A stretch of 64,000 bases of DNA from Ruminococcus sp. (GTDB lineage: Bacteria; Bacillota; Clostridia; Oscillospirales; Ruminococcaceae): NCBI GenBank assembly GCA_029055625.1, contig JAIDCY010000010.1, positions 30,976 to 94,975 of the forward strand, in the 5' to 3' direction. This document shows, piece by piece, positions 53,154 through 62,329 of this stretch. The position numbers were made by a program, and so were the translations under genes. The notes below the pieces were generated by a model that saw nothing but the letters and a program-made list of their open reading frames with translations, had not been told where the DNA came from and did no database searches. Positions within the stretch are counted from its first letter, which is position 1. Every line of letters starts with the position of its first letter.

Positions 53154-53483
53154 ATGAATTTTTACGAAAGATTGCGTGTGATTTGTAGCGAAAATGGAAC
53201 GACCGTAACCAATATGCTAAGTAAGTTGGGAATAAGTACCGGAAGCACTGGCAACTGGAAAAAGGGGCAACTTCCGAAAGGTGACGTTCTCATAAAGATT
53301 GCCGACTATCTGAATACATCTATTGATTATATACTTCTCGGAGAGTACCGGAGCGACGTAAGCAAGGACGAAAAAAAACTTGTCGAACTTTACCGGCTTA
53401 CTCCCGAACGTGCGAAATATAAGGTTCTGTGCGATATGGAGAATATCGTACAGGAAGAGATAAAAAAATTTTCAGCTGAATAA
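53154..53483 (+). CDS. Small XRE-family transcriptional regulator
   Basis: 109 aa from the ATG at 53154, with GGAGGTAA upstream; the ATG at 53121 lacks a site. The N-terminal HTH reads MNFYERLRVICSENGTTVTN then STGNWKKGQLPKGDVLIKIADYLNTSIDYIL, a Cro/C1-type DNA-binding domain. The C-terminal 40 residues are helical (KKLVELYRLTPERAKYKVL). It has about 130 nt of leader after its promoter. It diverges from the mini-ORF operon and probably controls it and itself. Confidence 0.88.
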   Translation: MNFYERLRVICSENGTTVTNMLSKLGISTGSTGNWKKGQLPKGDVLIKIADYLNTSIDYILLGEYRSDVSKDEKKLVELYRLTPERAKYKVLCDMENIVQEEIKKFSAE

Positions 53484-53490
53484 TATCAGG

Positions 53491-53520
53491 GACGGTTTTT
53501 TTAAAAGACCGTCTTTTTTT
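53491..53520 (+). terminator. Terminator of the XRE gene
   Basis: GACGGT (53491-53496) and ACCGTC (53508-53513), extended by T/A pairs, followed by seven T. Confidence 0.8.
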
Positions 53521-53521
53521 C

Positions 53522-53550
53522 TTGACAGTCCGCCGGAAAATTGATATAAT
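53522..53550 (+). promoter_or_regulatory. Consensus sigma-A promoter of the glycan-uptake operon
   Basis: TTGACA (53522-53527), a 17-bp spacer and TATAAT (53545-53550). The start codon is 34 nt downstream. No operator or cre-like palindrome is clear. Confidence 0.9.
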
Positions 53551-53583
53551 TATTTTATTAAAAAAGTATCAGGTGATTAAGTC

Positions 53584-56427
53584 TTGAAAAATAAGATTAT
53601 GTACAGAATTATTATATATATTTTCATTATATTTTGTATTCAGACCGAATTTCCGGTACATTCCGCCGGATTGCTTTATGATGCATATTATCCGGTTGAA
53701 AAAGACATTACCAGTATATCTTACAGCAAATATTATGATACTTATTGCAATGAAAACCGTCCGGAAGAGGTGATAGAAATTTCCGGCGGTGACTTCATTT
53801 CCACGAAAAACGGTAAATTTTCGGTACGGAAAGACGTTCTCGTATGGGAAAGTACTACCGGTGCGGTAACGTACAGTATAGACGTTCCGGAAACAGGTAT
53901 TTATTGTATGAATATGACGTATTTTCCGTTAAAATCGGCGACATCTTCAATAGAATTTTCGCTGTTGGTGGACGGTGAAATTCCATACGATACGGCATCA
54001 CGGATAACGTTAAGTAAAATATGGGTAAATGAGAGGGAAATTTATACGGATTCACAGGGAAATCAGATACGTCCGGTACAGGTACAGGCGGAAATGCGGA
54101 AAAATACTGATATTATGGATACCGACGGTCTTTACGGTGAACCGCTTATATTTTATCTCGAAAAGGGACGTCACAGGATAGAGTTGACGTCAGAGAGTGC
54201 AGGTTTCGGGATTGAGAAGATAAAGTTCTATAATCCGGCGAGTTTACCGACGTATAAGGAATATATTGCCGGTGCGGATATTGACATAACACCGAAAAAT
54301 ATTTTCAGAATCGAAGCGGAAAATGCGGTTTACAAGTCAGACCGTACACTGTATCCTACCTGTGACAACTCACACTATAACATATCTCCGGCAGACCCTG
54401 TTAAAATTCTTTACAATACTTTCGGAGACGTCAACTGGAAAAAACCGTTACAGTCTGCGACGTGGACGATACCGAAAGAGGACGTAAAATACGATGGCTG
54501 GTATAAAATAGGGATAAAGTACCGTCAGAAAGAGATGAGGGGTTTTGTATCGAACCGGCGTATATATATTGATGATAAAGTACCGTGCGAGGAACTGAAT
54601 GATGTCCGATTCAGTTACGGGAAGAAGTGGGAAATTCTTACACCGTCGGCGGATAACGAGGACATTTATATATACCTCACCGCCGATACTGACCATACTA
54701 TAACCCTTGAATGTACAGTCGGAGAGACAGGGGAATATTTAAGACATCTGAACGATATTATTTCAGAATTAAATGATTATTACCGTCAGATACTTATGAT
54801 TACAGGTACTGTACCGGATAAGTATACAGATTATTACATACACGAAAAAATACCCGGTTTACTGGAAAATTTCCGGCGTATATCTGAAGAACTCAAGGAA
54901 ATACAGTCAGGGATAGAAAGTATTTCAGAAAGTACCGGTTCTGAAGCGTACGTGATAGAGAATACGACGGTAATTCTTGACAAATGCGTAAAAAGACCGT
55001 TAAAGATACCGGAATATCTCGGACAGATAAGGGCGGATATAATATCACTGTCGGGATGGGTACTGGAGTACAGAAATCAGCCACTTGAGATAGATTATAT
55101 AGAGTTTGCGACGTCCGGCGTGAAATTTCCGTCATGTAAGGAAAATTTTTTTAAAAAGATATGGTTTGCGATACGTTCATTTTTCGGTACATTTTCGGAG
55201 GATTATTCCGTACTGTCCGGCGTTTCGGGGGAAGATGTACTTGAAGTGTGGGTAAATACAAATCGTGAGCAGGCGGAAATAGTAAAAGAATTGTCGGAAA
55301 ATTTCACGGAAAAAACCGGAACGGAAGTATCGGTAAAACTTGTGACCGGTGGGATAACAGAGGCATCACTTGCGGGAAAATCGCCGGATATAGCGTTGTT
55401 TATCGGCGGAGAATATCCGGTAAACCTTGCGATGCGAGGTCTGCTTACAGACCTTACACAATTTACCGACTATCCGGAAATTACCGGAAGTTTTCAGGAA
55501 AACGCCCTTACGCATTACCAGTACGACGGCGGAGTGTACGGAATCCCGATAACACAGAATTTTCCGTTGCTTTTCTATCGTACCGATATTCTGGCGGAAC
55601 TTGGATATAGTTCACCACCGGAAACGTGGGAAAATCTGATGGATATGTTGCCTGCTCTCCAACGTAATTATATGTCCGCCGGATTGGTTTTACCGTTGAC
55701 GGATATTTCAGCATCCACAGAAACAGGTCATACGTTCGCACTGTTGATGTTGCAGAGAGGAGTTAATTATTATAACAAAAATTTTGACCGTTCAAACTTT
55801 GATACAGTCGAGGCAACTGATGCTTTTAAGATGTGGACGGATTTTTATACGGAGTACGGTTTAGAACAGTCGTATGATTTGTTTAGTCGATTCCGTACCG
55901 GTGAGTATCCGCTTGTGATAGCTGACTGTTCATTTTACGGACAGCTTATGGATATTGCACCGGAATTAAGAGGTACATGGAAATTCTGTCCTGTACCGGC
56001 GACGGTCACAGACGGTAATGTAAGACATACCGCCAATTCCAACGTTTCGGGAGCGGTTATTTTCAGCGATACGGAAAATCCGGAATCCGCATGGGAATAT
56101 GTAAAATGGTTTACCGATACGGAAACGCAGTCAGATTTATGCAACCGGACGGAAAGTTTATTTGGTACTATTGGCAGGCTTTATACCGCCAATACGGAAG
56201 CGTTTAAAAAATTACCGTGGACTGCCGACGAACTTTCAAGATTGTCTGCCCAGCGTGAAGAGTTAGAGGAGATACCGATAATACCGGCTTCGTATTCCGT
56301 AACAAGAAATATCATGAACGTGTTCCGGGAAGTAGTCAATATGCGGAGGAATCCGAGAGATACGCTGTTGTGGTACAATAACGACATAAACGACGAAATT
56401 TCACGGAAAAATGAGAGTATCAGATAA
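53584..56427 (+). CDS. Giant extracellular solute-binding protein with N-terminal beta-sandwich modules
   Basis: 947 aa starting at TTG behind AGGTGA. Signal peptide 1-28 (RIIIYIFIIFCIQTEFPVHSA) without a clear lipobox. Residues about 40-215 and 235-380 look like two carbohydrate-binding-type beta-sandwiches (VTYSIDVPETGIYCMNMTY; FRIEAENAVYKS). A helical linker follows (about 385-500), then a family-1-type solute-binding domain (about 555-930) with DIALFIGGEYP, YGIPITQNFPLLFYRTDIL and GTWKFCPVPATV. Ordinary solute-binding proteins are about 430 aa, so it is more than double. I infer capture of a large glycan. Two permease genes follow. Confidence 0.85.
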   Translation: MKNKIMYRIIIYIFIIFCIQTEFPVHSAGLLYDAYYPVEKDITSISYSKYYDTYCNENRPEEVIEISGGDFISTKNGKFSVRKDVLVWESTTGAVTYSIDVPETGIYCMNMTYFPLKSATSSIEFSLLVDGEIPYDTASRITLSKIWVNEREIYTDSQGNQIRPVQVQAEMRKNTDIMDTDGLYGEPLIFYLEKGRHRIELTSESAGFGIEKIKFYNPASLPTYKEYIAGADIDITPKNIFRIEAENAVYKSDRTLYPTCDNSHYNISPADPVKILYNTFGDVNWKKPLQSATWTIPKEDVKYDGWYKIGIKYRQKEMRGFVSNRRIYIDDKVPCEELNDVRFSYGKKWEILTPSADNEDIYIYLTADTDHTITLECTVGETGEYLRHLNDIISELNDYYRQILMITGTVPDKYTDYYIHEKIPGLLENFRRISEELKEIQSGIESISESTGSEAYVIENTTVILDKCVKRPLKIPEYLGQIRADIISLSGWVLEYRNQPLEIDYIEFATSGVKFPSCKENFFKKIWFAIRSFFGTFSEDYSVLSGVSGEDVLEVWVNTNREQAEIVKELSENFTEKTGTEVSVKLVTGGITEASLAGKSPDIALFIGGEYPVNLAMRGLLTDLTQFTDYPEITGSFQENALTHYQYDGGVYGIPITQNFPLLFYRTDILAELGYSSPPETWENLMDMLPALQRNYMSAGLVLPLTDISASTETGHTFALLMLQRGVNYYNKNFDRSNFDTVEATDAFKMWTDFYTEYGLEQSYDLFSRFRTGEYPLVIADCSFYGQLMDIAPELRGTWKFCPVPATVTDGNVRHTANSNVSGAVIFSDTENPESAWEYVKWFTDTETQSDLCNRTESLFGTIGRLYTANTEAFKKLPWTADELSRLSAQREELEEIPIIPASYSVTRNIMNVFREVVNMRRNPRDTLLWYNNDINDEISRKNESIR

Positions 56428-56442
56428 ATGAGGTGATTTTTT

Positions 56443-57336
56443 TTGTTAAAGAAAATCGGCAAAGAGATAAGAAAAAATATCGACTGTTACTTAATGCTCC
56501 TGCCGTTCATGATATTGTTTGTGATATTCACCGTCATACCGGTGATAATGTCCGTACCTGTCAGCTTTACGGATTTCAACATCATTCAGAAACCGAAATT
56601 TACCGGATTATCGAATTATACCGCACTTTTTTTATCAGATAAAATTTTCATGAAGTCTTTACGGATTACGTTAGTATTTGCATTTTTCAGCGGATTGGTA
56701 AGTTACGTGATATGTTTTGTGGTTGCATGGCTGATAGACGGTATGCCACGGAAAATCGGCAATTTTTTCACAATAATATTTTACATACCGTCAATGGCGA
56801 ATGTATACAGCGTATGGAGAATAATTTTCAGTGGTGACATGAACGGTTATATAAACTCGCTTCTGATAGCAACCGGAATTATAACGTCACCGATACAGTG
56901 GCTTACGGATGGTCGATACGTACTGTTTTCGGCGGTAATTGTGCAGATGTGGCTTTCAGTGGGAGCAGGATTTCTTGCAATGAGAGCAGGTCTGCGAGGG
57001 ATAGACCATACAATGTACGAAGTCGGAGCGGTAGAGGGGATAAGTAACAGATTTCAGGAGTTGGTATATATAACGATACCGTCCATGAAACCGCATCTTA
57101 TTTTTGCCGGAGTAATGCAGATAGTGAGTTCATTTACCGCCGGAACGGTAATACAGAATATAGTAGGCTTTCCGAGTACCGATTATAACGCACATACGAT
57201 AATGACACACGCATACGATTACGGGTGGGTACGGTATGAAATGGGTTACGCTTCGGCGATATGTATGATATTGTTTACCTTAATGTATTGCGTCAACAGG
57301 ATTATTGAAAAAATTTCCGGAAAAAGTACGGATTGA
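56443..57336 (+). CDS. Sugar ABC transporter permease (MalF-type)
   Basis: 297 aa starting at TTG with AGGTGAT about 7 nt upstream. Six transmembrane helices, starting LMLLPFMILFVIFTVIPVIMS. The EAA loop reads EVGAVEGISNRFQELVYITIPSMKP (about 190-215), which contacts the ATPase. First of the two permeases of pair 1, directly after the solute-binding gene. Confidence 0.92.
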   Translation: MLKKIGKEIRKNIDCYLMLLPFMILFVIFTVIPVIMSVPVSFTDFNIIQKPKFTGLSNYTALFLSDKIFMKSLRITLVFAFFSGLVSYVICFVVAWLIDGMPRKIGNFFTIIFYIPSMANVYSVWRIIFSGDMNGYINSLLIATGIITSPIQWLTDGRYVLFSAVIVQMWLSVGAGFLAMRAGLRGIDHTMYEVGAVEGISNRFQELVYITIPSMKPHLIFAGVMQIVSSFTAGTVIQNIVGFPSTDYNAHTIMTHAYDYGWVRYEMGYASAICMILFTLMYCVNRIIEKISGKSTD

Positions 57337-57346
57337 GGTGAAAAAG

Positions 57347-58192
57347 ATGTCAGGGATAGCCGGAAAAAAAAAGAGCGGTGATATAATAATATTCATATTT
57401 CTTACAATATCGGGATTATTTATGTTTTTTCCGGTATATCTTATAGTTGTGATGTCTTTAAAGCCACAGGAAGAATTATTTATTTTTCCACCGGAAATAT
57501 ATACGTCAAGACCGACATTAAACAATTTCACGGAGATGTTTGAGGCTATCCGACAGAACAGAGTACCGTTTTCAAGATACATTTTCAATAGTCTGACCGT
57601 TACCGTATCGGTGACCGGTTTGCAGACGGTGATAATATCAATGGGTGGGTTTGTACTGGCAAAATGTCAGTTTGCAGGGAAAAATCTGATAAACAGATTA
57701 ATCATAATATCGTTGTTATATCAGAGCAACGTTATATACATAATGCAATATATAGTAATAAACAAACTCGGACTTATTGATAACTTATCCGCATTGATAT
57801 TGCCGTCGATAGCCTCACCGGTGGGCATTTTTTTAATGAAACAGTCGATAAGTCAGATACCGGATTCGATAATAGATTCCGCAAAGACCGACGGAGCAGG
57901 ACTTTTCCGGATATGCTGGCAGATAGTGCTACCAAATCAGAAACCCGCACTTATGACGTTGATTATATTTGCGTTTCAGACATCATGGAATATGCAGTCA
58001 GGAACGTTTATATTTCACGAGGAGTACAAAACATTACCGACGGTTATAAATCAGCTTTCAACAACCGGTCTGACAAGAGCAGGCATATCCATGGCCGGAG
58101 CGGTTTTTATGCTCATACCACCGGCGATAGTGTTCACAGTTGCACAAGGTCAGATACTCGAAACTATGACGTATTCCGGAATAAAAAATTAG
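57347..58192 (+). CDS. Sugar ABC transporter permease (MalG-type)
   Basis: 281 aa from the ATG at 57347 (MSGIAGKKKSGD), GAGGTG 6 nt before. Six helices, with FPVYLIVVMSLKPQEELF after the first and the EAA loop IDSAKTDGAGLFRICWQIVLPNQKP. It pairs with the preceding MalF-type protein to form a carbohydrate uptake pore. No ATPase gene is in the window; many Firmicutes share one MsiK-type ATPase. Confidence 0.92.
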   Translation: MSGIAGKKKSGDIIIFIFLTISGLFMFFPVYLIVVMSLKPQEELFIFPPEIYTSRPTLNNFTEMFEAIRQNRVPFSRYIFNSLTVTVSVTGLQTVIISMGGFVLAKCQFAGKNLINRLIIISLLYQSNVIYIMQYIVINKLGLIDNLSALILPSIASPVGIFLMKQSISQIPDSIIDSAKTDGAGLFRICWQIVLPNQKPALMTLIIFAFQTSWNMQSGTFIFHEEYKTLPTVINQLSTTGLTRAGISMAGAVFMLIPPAIVFTVAQGQILETMTYSGIKN

Positions 58193-58205
58193 GGGAGTTT
58201 TTCAG

Positions 58206-59582
58206 ATGAAAAAAATTCTTTTAATATTTTTGTTGCTGACAGTTTTGTTGATACCGTTCAGGACATATTCCGCCTATAATTACAACTACAGAGGGAATGC
58301 GATACCGTCGCAGACCGGATATACTGTAGAAAAAGTAGCGTATTTTGACTTGAAAGAGCCACAGGATATATATTATAGTGGTAATAATTTCTATATAGCA
58401 GATACAGGTAATGACAGGATACTTGTTATTGATAGTAATATTGAAAAAACGGTAAAAATTTACGAGGACTTCATTTTTCACGATGGTACGGAAACTAAGT
58501 TAAAAAAGCCGGAGGGAGTATATATATATGACGATAAAATATATATAGCGGATACAGGCAATGAAAGGGTAATAGTATCTGATTTTAATTCAGTAGTTAT
58601 TATGGAAATAAAGAAACCTGTTTCTGTAATATATAGTCAGGACAAGACTTTTATTCCGGAAAAAATTCTTGTGGATAAATCGGGGAATATTTACGTAATA
58701 TCGGGCAATATAACTACAGGTTGTATGATGTTCAGTAAAGAGGGGGAATTTATCGGATTTTTCGGTGCAAACCATACAGAACGTACGATTGAGAGTATAC
58801 GTAATCATTTTGTCGGAGATAAAAAGAAATCACGCCTGAAAAGGAACGTCCCGACGGGAATAAATAATTTTGATATTTCACGTGATTTTATATATACCTG
58901 TACCGTAAATTCTGAAAGGACATCAGATATAATAAAGAAGTTAAATTCTGCCGGAAAGAATATATTTTCCAATAAGATACTACATTTCGGCGACTATCAG
59001 CCGGAGTACAGCGAATCAGGCTATAAATCGCCGGAAATATCTGATATTGACGTTTCTGAAAACGGAAACATAAATATTATCGACTCCGCAACCGGAAAAA
59101 TTTTCCAGTACGATAAAAATGTCAGATTACTTTTCATAATGGGTGGAATTTCCGGACAGTCCGGTGGTTTTGACGGACCTTCCGCAATAGAGACGGTTGG
59201 TGGGAAAATATACATACTCGATGCCGGAAAAAATAATGTCACTGTTTTTTCGGAAACGCAGTTTGGAAAAAAAGTACATAATGCGGTGGATTTGTATAAT
59301 GCCGGATATTATGCGGAAACTCTCGGTTTATGGCTTGAAATCCTCAGATATGACGGTCATTATACATACGCATATACCGGTCTCGGATACGCATATTTAA
59401 GAAACGGCAGTTATAAAAAATCCATGGATTACGCACGACTTGCCGGAGATTCCGAGTTATATGACAAGGCATTTCAGGAGTACAGAAGAGAATTTCTGAA
59501 GAAAAATTCCGGAAAAATTCTGTTACTGATTTTTACTGTATCCGGATTTATACTGATAAAAAAACGAGGTAAAAATAATTGA
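58206..59582 (+). CDS. NHL-repeat protein with TPR-like C-terminus and membrane anchor
   Basis: 458 aa. Signal peptide (about 1-22), then at least four NHL/beta-propeller blades (PQDIYYSGNNFYIADTGNDRILV, PEGVYIYDDKIYIADTGNERVIV, and later copies to residue 360). A TPR-like helical pair (VDLYNAGYYAETLGLWLEILRYDGHYTYAYTGLGYAYLRNG in family form) and a C-terminal transmembrane helix with a basic tail (about 440-455) follow. Such proteins accompany YIP1/DUF5696 genes in clostridial sugar-transport clusters. Its role, perhaps assembling the uptake complex at the surface, is inferred. Confidence 0.82.
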   Translation: MKKILLIFLLLTVLLIPFRTYSAYNYNYRGNAIPSQTGYTVEKVAYFDLKEPQDIYYSGNNFYIADTGNDRILVIDSNIEKTVKIYEDFIFHDGTETKLKKPEGVYIYDDKIYIADTGNERVIVSDFNSVVIMEIKKPVSVIYSQDKTFIPEKILVDKSGNIYVISGNITTGCMMFSKEGEFIGFFGANHTERTIESIRNHFVGDKKKSRLKRNVPTGINNFDISRDFIYTCTVNSERTSDIIKKLNSAGKNIFSNKILHFGDYQPEYSESGYKSPEISDIDVSENGNINIIDSATGKIFQYDKNVRLLFIMGGISGQSGGFDGPSAIETVGGKIYILDAGKNNVTVFSETQFGKKVHNAVDLYNAGYYAETLGLWLEILRYDGHYTYAYTGLGYAYLRNGSYKKSMDYARLAGDSELYDKAFQEYRREFLKKNSGKILLLIFTVSGFILIKKRGKNN

Positions 59583-60208
59583 AAAATTTAACGGAGATTG
59601 AATGGCTAAAGTATGCGGTGACGAAAATTCCCGACGGTTTCGTGGATATGTACTGGAAAAAATCGGGTTCACTGAAGATAGCGTTTGCGATACTGACGGC
59701 GTTTTTTTTCGGAATTATAGCGAAAGACAGGTTATACGGCTTCCAGTTTTCCGACGGTTACGAACGGACTTTCAATATAATTCCGTACCTGATGAAAAGT
59801 GTGGTACTGTTTTTGATGTGGACGGTCGGGAACTGGGCGGTCTGTACCCTGCTCGACGGCATAGGGACGATACGGAATATTTTCATATACAGTACGTATG
59901 CTATATTGCCGTACGTAATACATATATACGTAAATATTATATTATCGCATATACTTGTAAGAGAAGAATATATTTTCATGGAGCTGACGGAGTTTGTCGG
60001 GACGGTCTGGAGCGTTATACTGATAATTTCTGCGATAAAGACGGTACATGACTATACGGTAAAGAAGACTTTTACCGCAATATTTCTTACGTTGATAATG
60101 ATGCTGATAATGTTTGTAATACTGATACTTTTTCTGTTACTGATACAGCAGATTAATATATTTATTTCACAAATATTTACAGAAATAATATACAGATTAA
60201 GGGATTAA
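59579..60208 (+). CDS. YIP1-family membrane protein
   Basis: 209 aa starting at TTG, overlapping the NHL gene by TTGA. Five hydrophobic segments from about residue 33 to the C-terminus (AFAILTAFFFGIIA, SVVLFLMWTVGNWAVCTLLDGIGTI) match the bacterial YIP1 fold. Function unknown; it is repeatedly found with NHL and DUF5696 genes, which suggests a partner of the transporter or of the large extracellular proteins. Confidence 0.8.
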   Translation: MKNLTEIEWLKYAVTKIPDGFVDMYWKKSGSLKIAFAILTAFFFGIIAKDRLYGFQFSDGYERTFNIIPYLMKSVVLFLMWTVGNWAVCTLLDGIGTIRNIFIYSTYAILPYVIHIYVNIILSHILVREEYIFMELTEFVGTVWSVILIISAIKTVHDYTVKKTFTAIFLTLIMMLIMFVILILFLLLIQQINIFISQIFTEIIYRLRD

Positions 60209-60211
60209 ATA

Positions 60212-62329
60212 ATGTACAGAATAAAGATATTGTTAATATTAATGATTTCATTTTTTTCAATGACGTTTTCGGAAATCCGTACGGATGCGACGGTAAAAAG
60301 TTCCGATTACGTACCGCCGGAATTTTCGGATAATACGGAAATGCGTACGGTAACGGAGAACGAAAATTACCGACTGCTTGTATACGATAAAAAAGCCATT
60401 TTCGGCTTACAGGACAGGAAAAGCGGTTATATATGGTGGTCTTCGCCGGTGGACGTTCTGAATGACGATATTAAACCGGTAGTAGCGGAAAATCTGATGT
60501 CATCGGCGGTACTGAAATACGGAAATCTCGGCAATCATACGGAAAATAATTACGTCCGCTCCGACAGTCCGGTATGTACCGTTGGTGTATCGGATATTCC
60601 CGACGGTATGAGGATTGACTATAATTCCGGAAATTTTCACTTTTACGTGGATTACGTCCTTGAAAAAGATTGTCTGCGAGCCGTTTTTGATACTTCCGGA
60701 CTGGTAGAAAAAAGCAGTTCGGAAATAGCGACGGAAATCACGATTGCGGGAAATTTCGGGGCATCTGACGATACGGAAAGCGGATATTTTATAGTTCCGG
60801 ATGGTTGCGGTACGCTGATAAATTTTAATAACGGTAAAACAGATGCAGACTCTTACAGACAAAAAATTTACGGTGAAAATGTTGCGATAATACCGGAAAA
60901 AATATCGTATACCGAGCAGGCATATTTGCCGATATATAGTATAGTACGTGAAAATAATGCACTGTTGGCAATCGCATCACAGGGGGACACCGACGTTTAT
61001 ATTACAGCGAACGTTTCCGGGCAGTCAGGGAGTAATTATAATACGTGTAATTTTACGTTTATTCTGCGAAATACCGATAATTACCATATGGGCGACGGTA
61101 CGGAAAATATTACGGTTTTCGAGAATGGGGATATAGATTGCGGAAATATTGAGATAATTTATTATCCGATAGTAAAAGACGACGTAAATTATGTAGATGT
61201 TGCGGAAATTTACCGGAAATATCTTATAGAAAAGTGCGGACTTGCAGGGTCAGTACCGGAAAATTATTCGCCATTGTACATAAAATTTTATGGTGGTGCG
61301 GAAAAGAAAAAAACATTTTGCGGAATACCGGTAATGCGGAAACAGAAAATAACTTCCTACGTTGAAGCGGTTGAAATACTGGAAAAACTGGGTGATATTG
61401 ACAGTATGATTATAGCAGGTCAGAACTTTACGGATTCTGGAATAGAAAATAAATTTGATACGGATTTCAGACCGTCGGGGGTATTAGGTGGGGAAAGAGA
61501 TTTCAATAAGTTAATGAAATTGATTAAAGAAAATAATTACGAATTTTACACGGTATCGGATACCGAATATTTTTCCGGAAACGGATTAGGTATTTTTTCC
61601 GGTACTATGCGGATTTCCGGAAGTTATACACAGATTCCGTCATATAATCCTGCGTTCAGTAAACCCGACAATTCACGGAAAAAACATTATCTGTTATCGC
61701 CGGATAATTTTGATAAAATATATAATTTTTCCGGAAAATTAACGTCCGTACTGTATGGCGATTACGGCAGAAATAAAATAACACGCTATCGGAGCAGGGA
61801 GATTATACGGAAAAATATTTCTGATGGTGACGTTTTCGCAGACGGTGCAAACGCCTATATATTGCCGTATGTCCGGCACGTGATAAATATTCCGTTACAT
61901 TCGAGCAGGTTTGATATATCCGATATGGACGTTCCGTTTTATCAGATTGTGCTTCACGGCATTGTACCTTATACGTCGACGGCGATAAATGCGAGTGCGG
62001 ATATTGACGATATACTGTTGATGTCGGCGGTCACCGGAAGTAGTCTTTACTATGATTTAATCGGTTCTGCGGAAGAAATAGGAGACACTGAATTTGACTA
62101 CTTATTTTATGCGGATTCTGCATACTGGACTGATACTGTTTCCCGACAGTACGGAATTATTTCACCTGTACTGAAAACGGTCAGTAATGCGACAATTACC
62201 GGATATACCGTTGAAAATGACGGTCAGACAATAACTGCGGAATTTTCATCGGGAGATGTGATAAAATCCGATTTTTCGGGAAAAACTTTAGCATTTAACG
62301 ATAAAATAATCTATACTGGAAGTGAGTAG
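60212..62329 (+). CDS. DUF5696-like secreted protein
   Basis: 705 aa with a signal peptide (about 1-27). The N-terminal half (about 40-340) is beta-rich (YRLLVYDKKAIFGLQDRKSGYIWWSS, SGYFIVPDGCGTLINFNNG), like the sandwich domain of glycosidases. The second half (about 355-640) looks like a (beta/alpha)8 barrel, with SPLYIKFYGGAEKKKTFCGIP at its first strand and Asp/Glu-containing strand ends (FYTVSDTEYF, DVFADGAN). This matches DUF5696 proteins, thought to be glycoside-hydrolase-like. Catalytic residues cannot be assigned. AAGGGATT precedes the ATG. Confidence 0.78.
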   Translation: MYRIKILLILMISFFSMTFSEIRTDATVKSSDYVPPEFSDNTEMRTVTENENYRLLVYDKKAIFGLQDRKSGYIWWSSPVDVLNDDIKPVVAENLMSSAVLKYGNLGNHTENNYVRSDSPVCTVGVSDIPDGMRIDYNSGNFHFYVDYVLEKDCLRAVFDTSGLVEKSSSEIATEITIAGNFGASDDTESGYFIVPDGCGTLINFNNGKTDADSYRQKIYGENVAIIPEKISYTEQAYLPIYSIVRENNALLAIASQGDTDVYITANVSGQSGSNYNTCNFTFILRNTDNYHMGDGTENITVFENGDIDCGNIEIIYYPIVKDDVNYVDVAEIYRKYLIEKCGLAGSVPENYSPLYIKFYGGAEKKKTFCGIPVMRKQKITSYVEAVEILEKLGDIDSMIIAGQNFTDSGIENKFDTDFRPSGVLGGERDFNKLMKLIKENNYEFYTVSDTEYFSGNGLGIFSGTMRISGSYTQIPSYNPAFSKPDNSRKKHYLLSPDNFDKIYNFSGKLTSVLYGDYGRNKITRYRSREIIRKNISDGDVFADGANAYILPYVRHVINIPLHSSRFDISDMDVPFYQIVLHGIVPYTSTAINASADIDDILLMSAVTGSSLYYDLIGSAEEIGDTEFDYLFYADSAYWTDTVSRQYGIISPVLKTVSNATITGYTVENDGQTITAEFSSGDVIKSDFSGKTLAFNDKIIYTGSE

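Noticed and set aside
53584..53660. Lipobox in the giant solute-binding protein
   Set aside because: The Cys in the signal region lies in IIFC, without the small residue before Cys that a lipobox needs.
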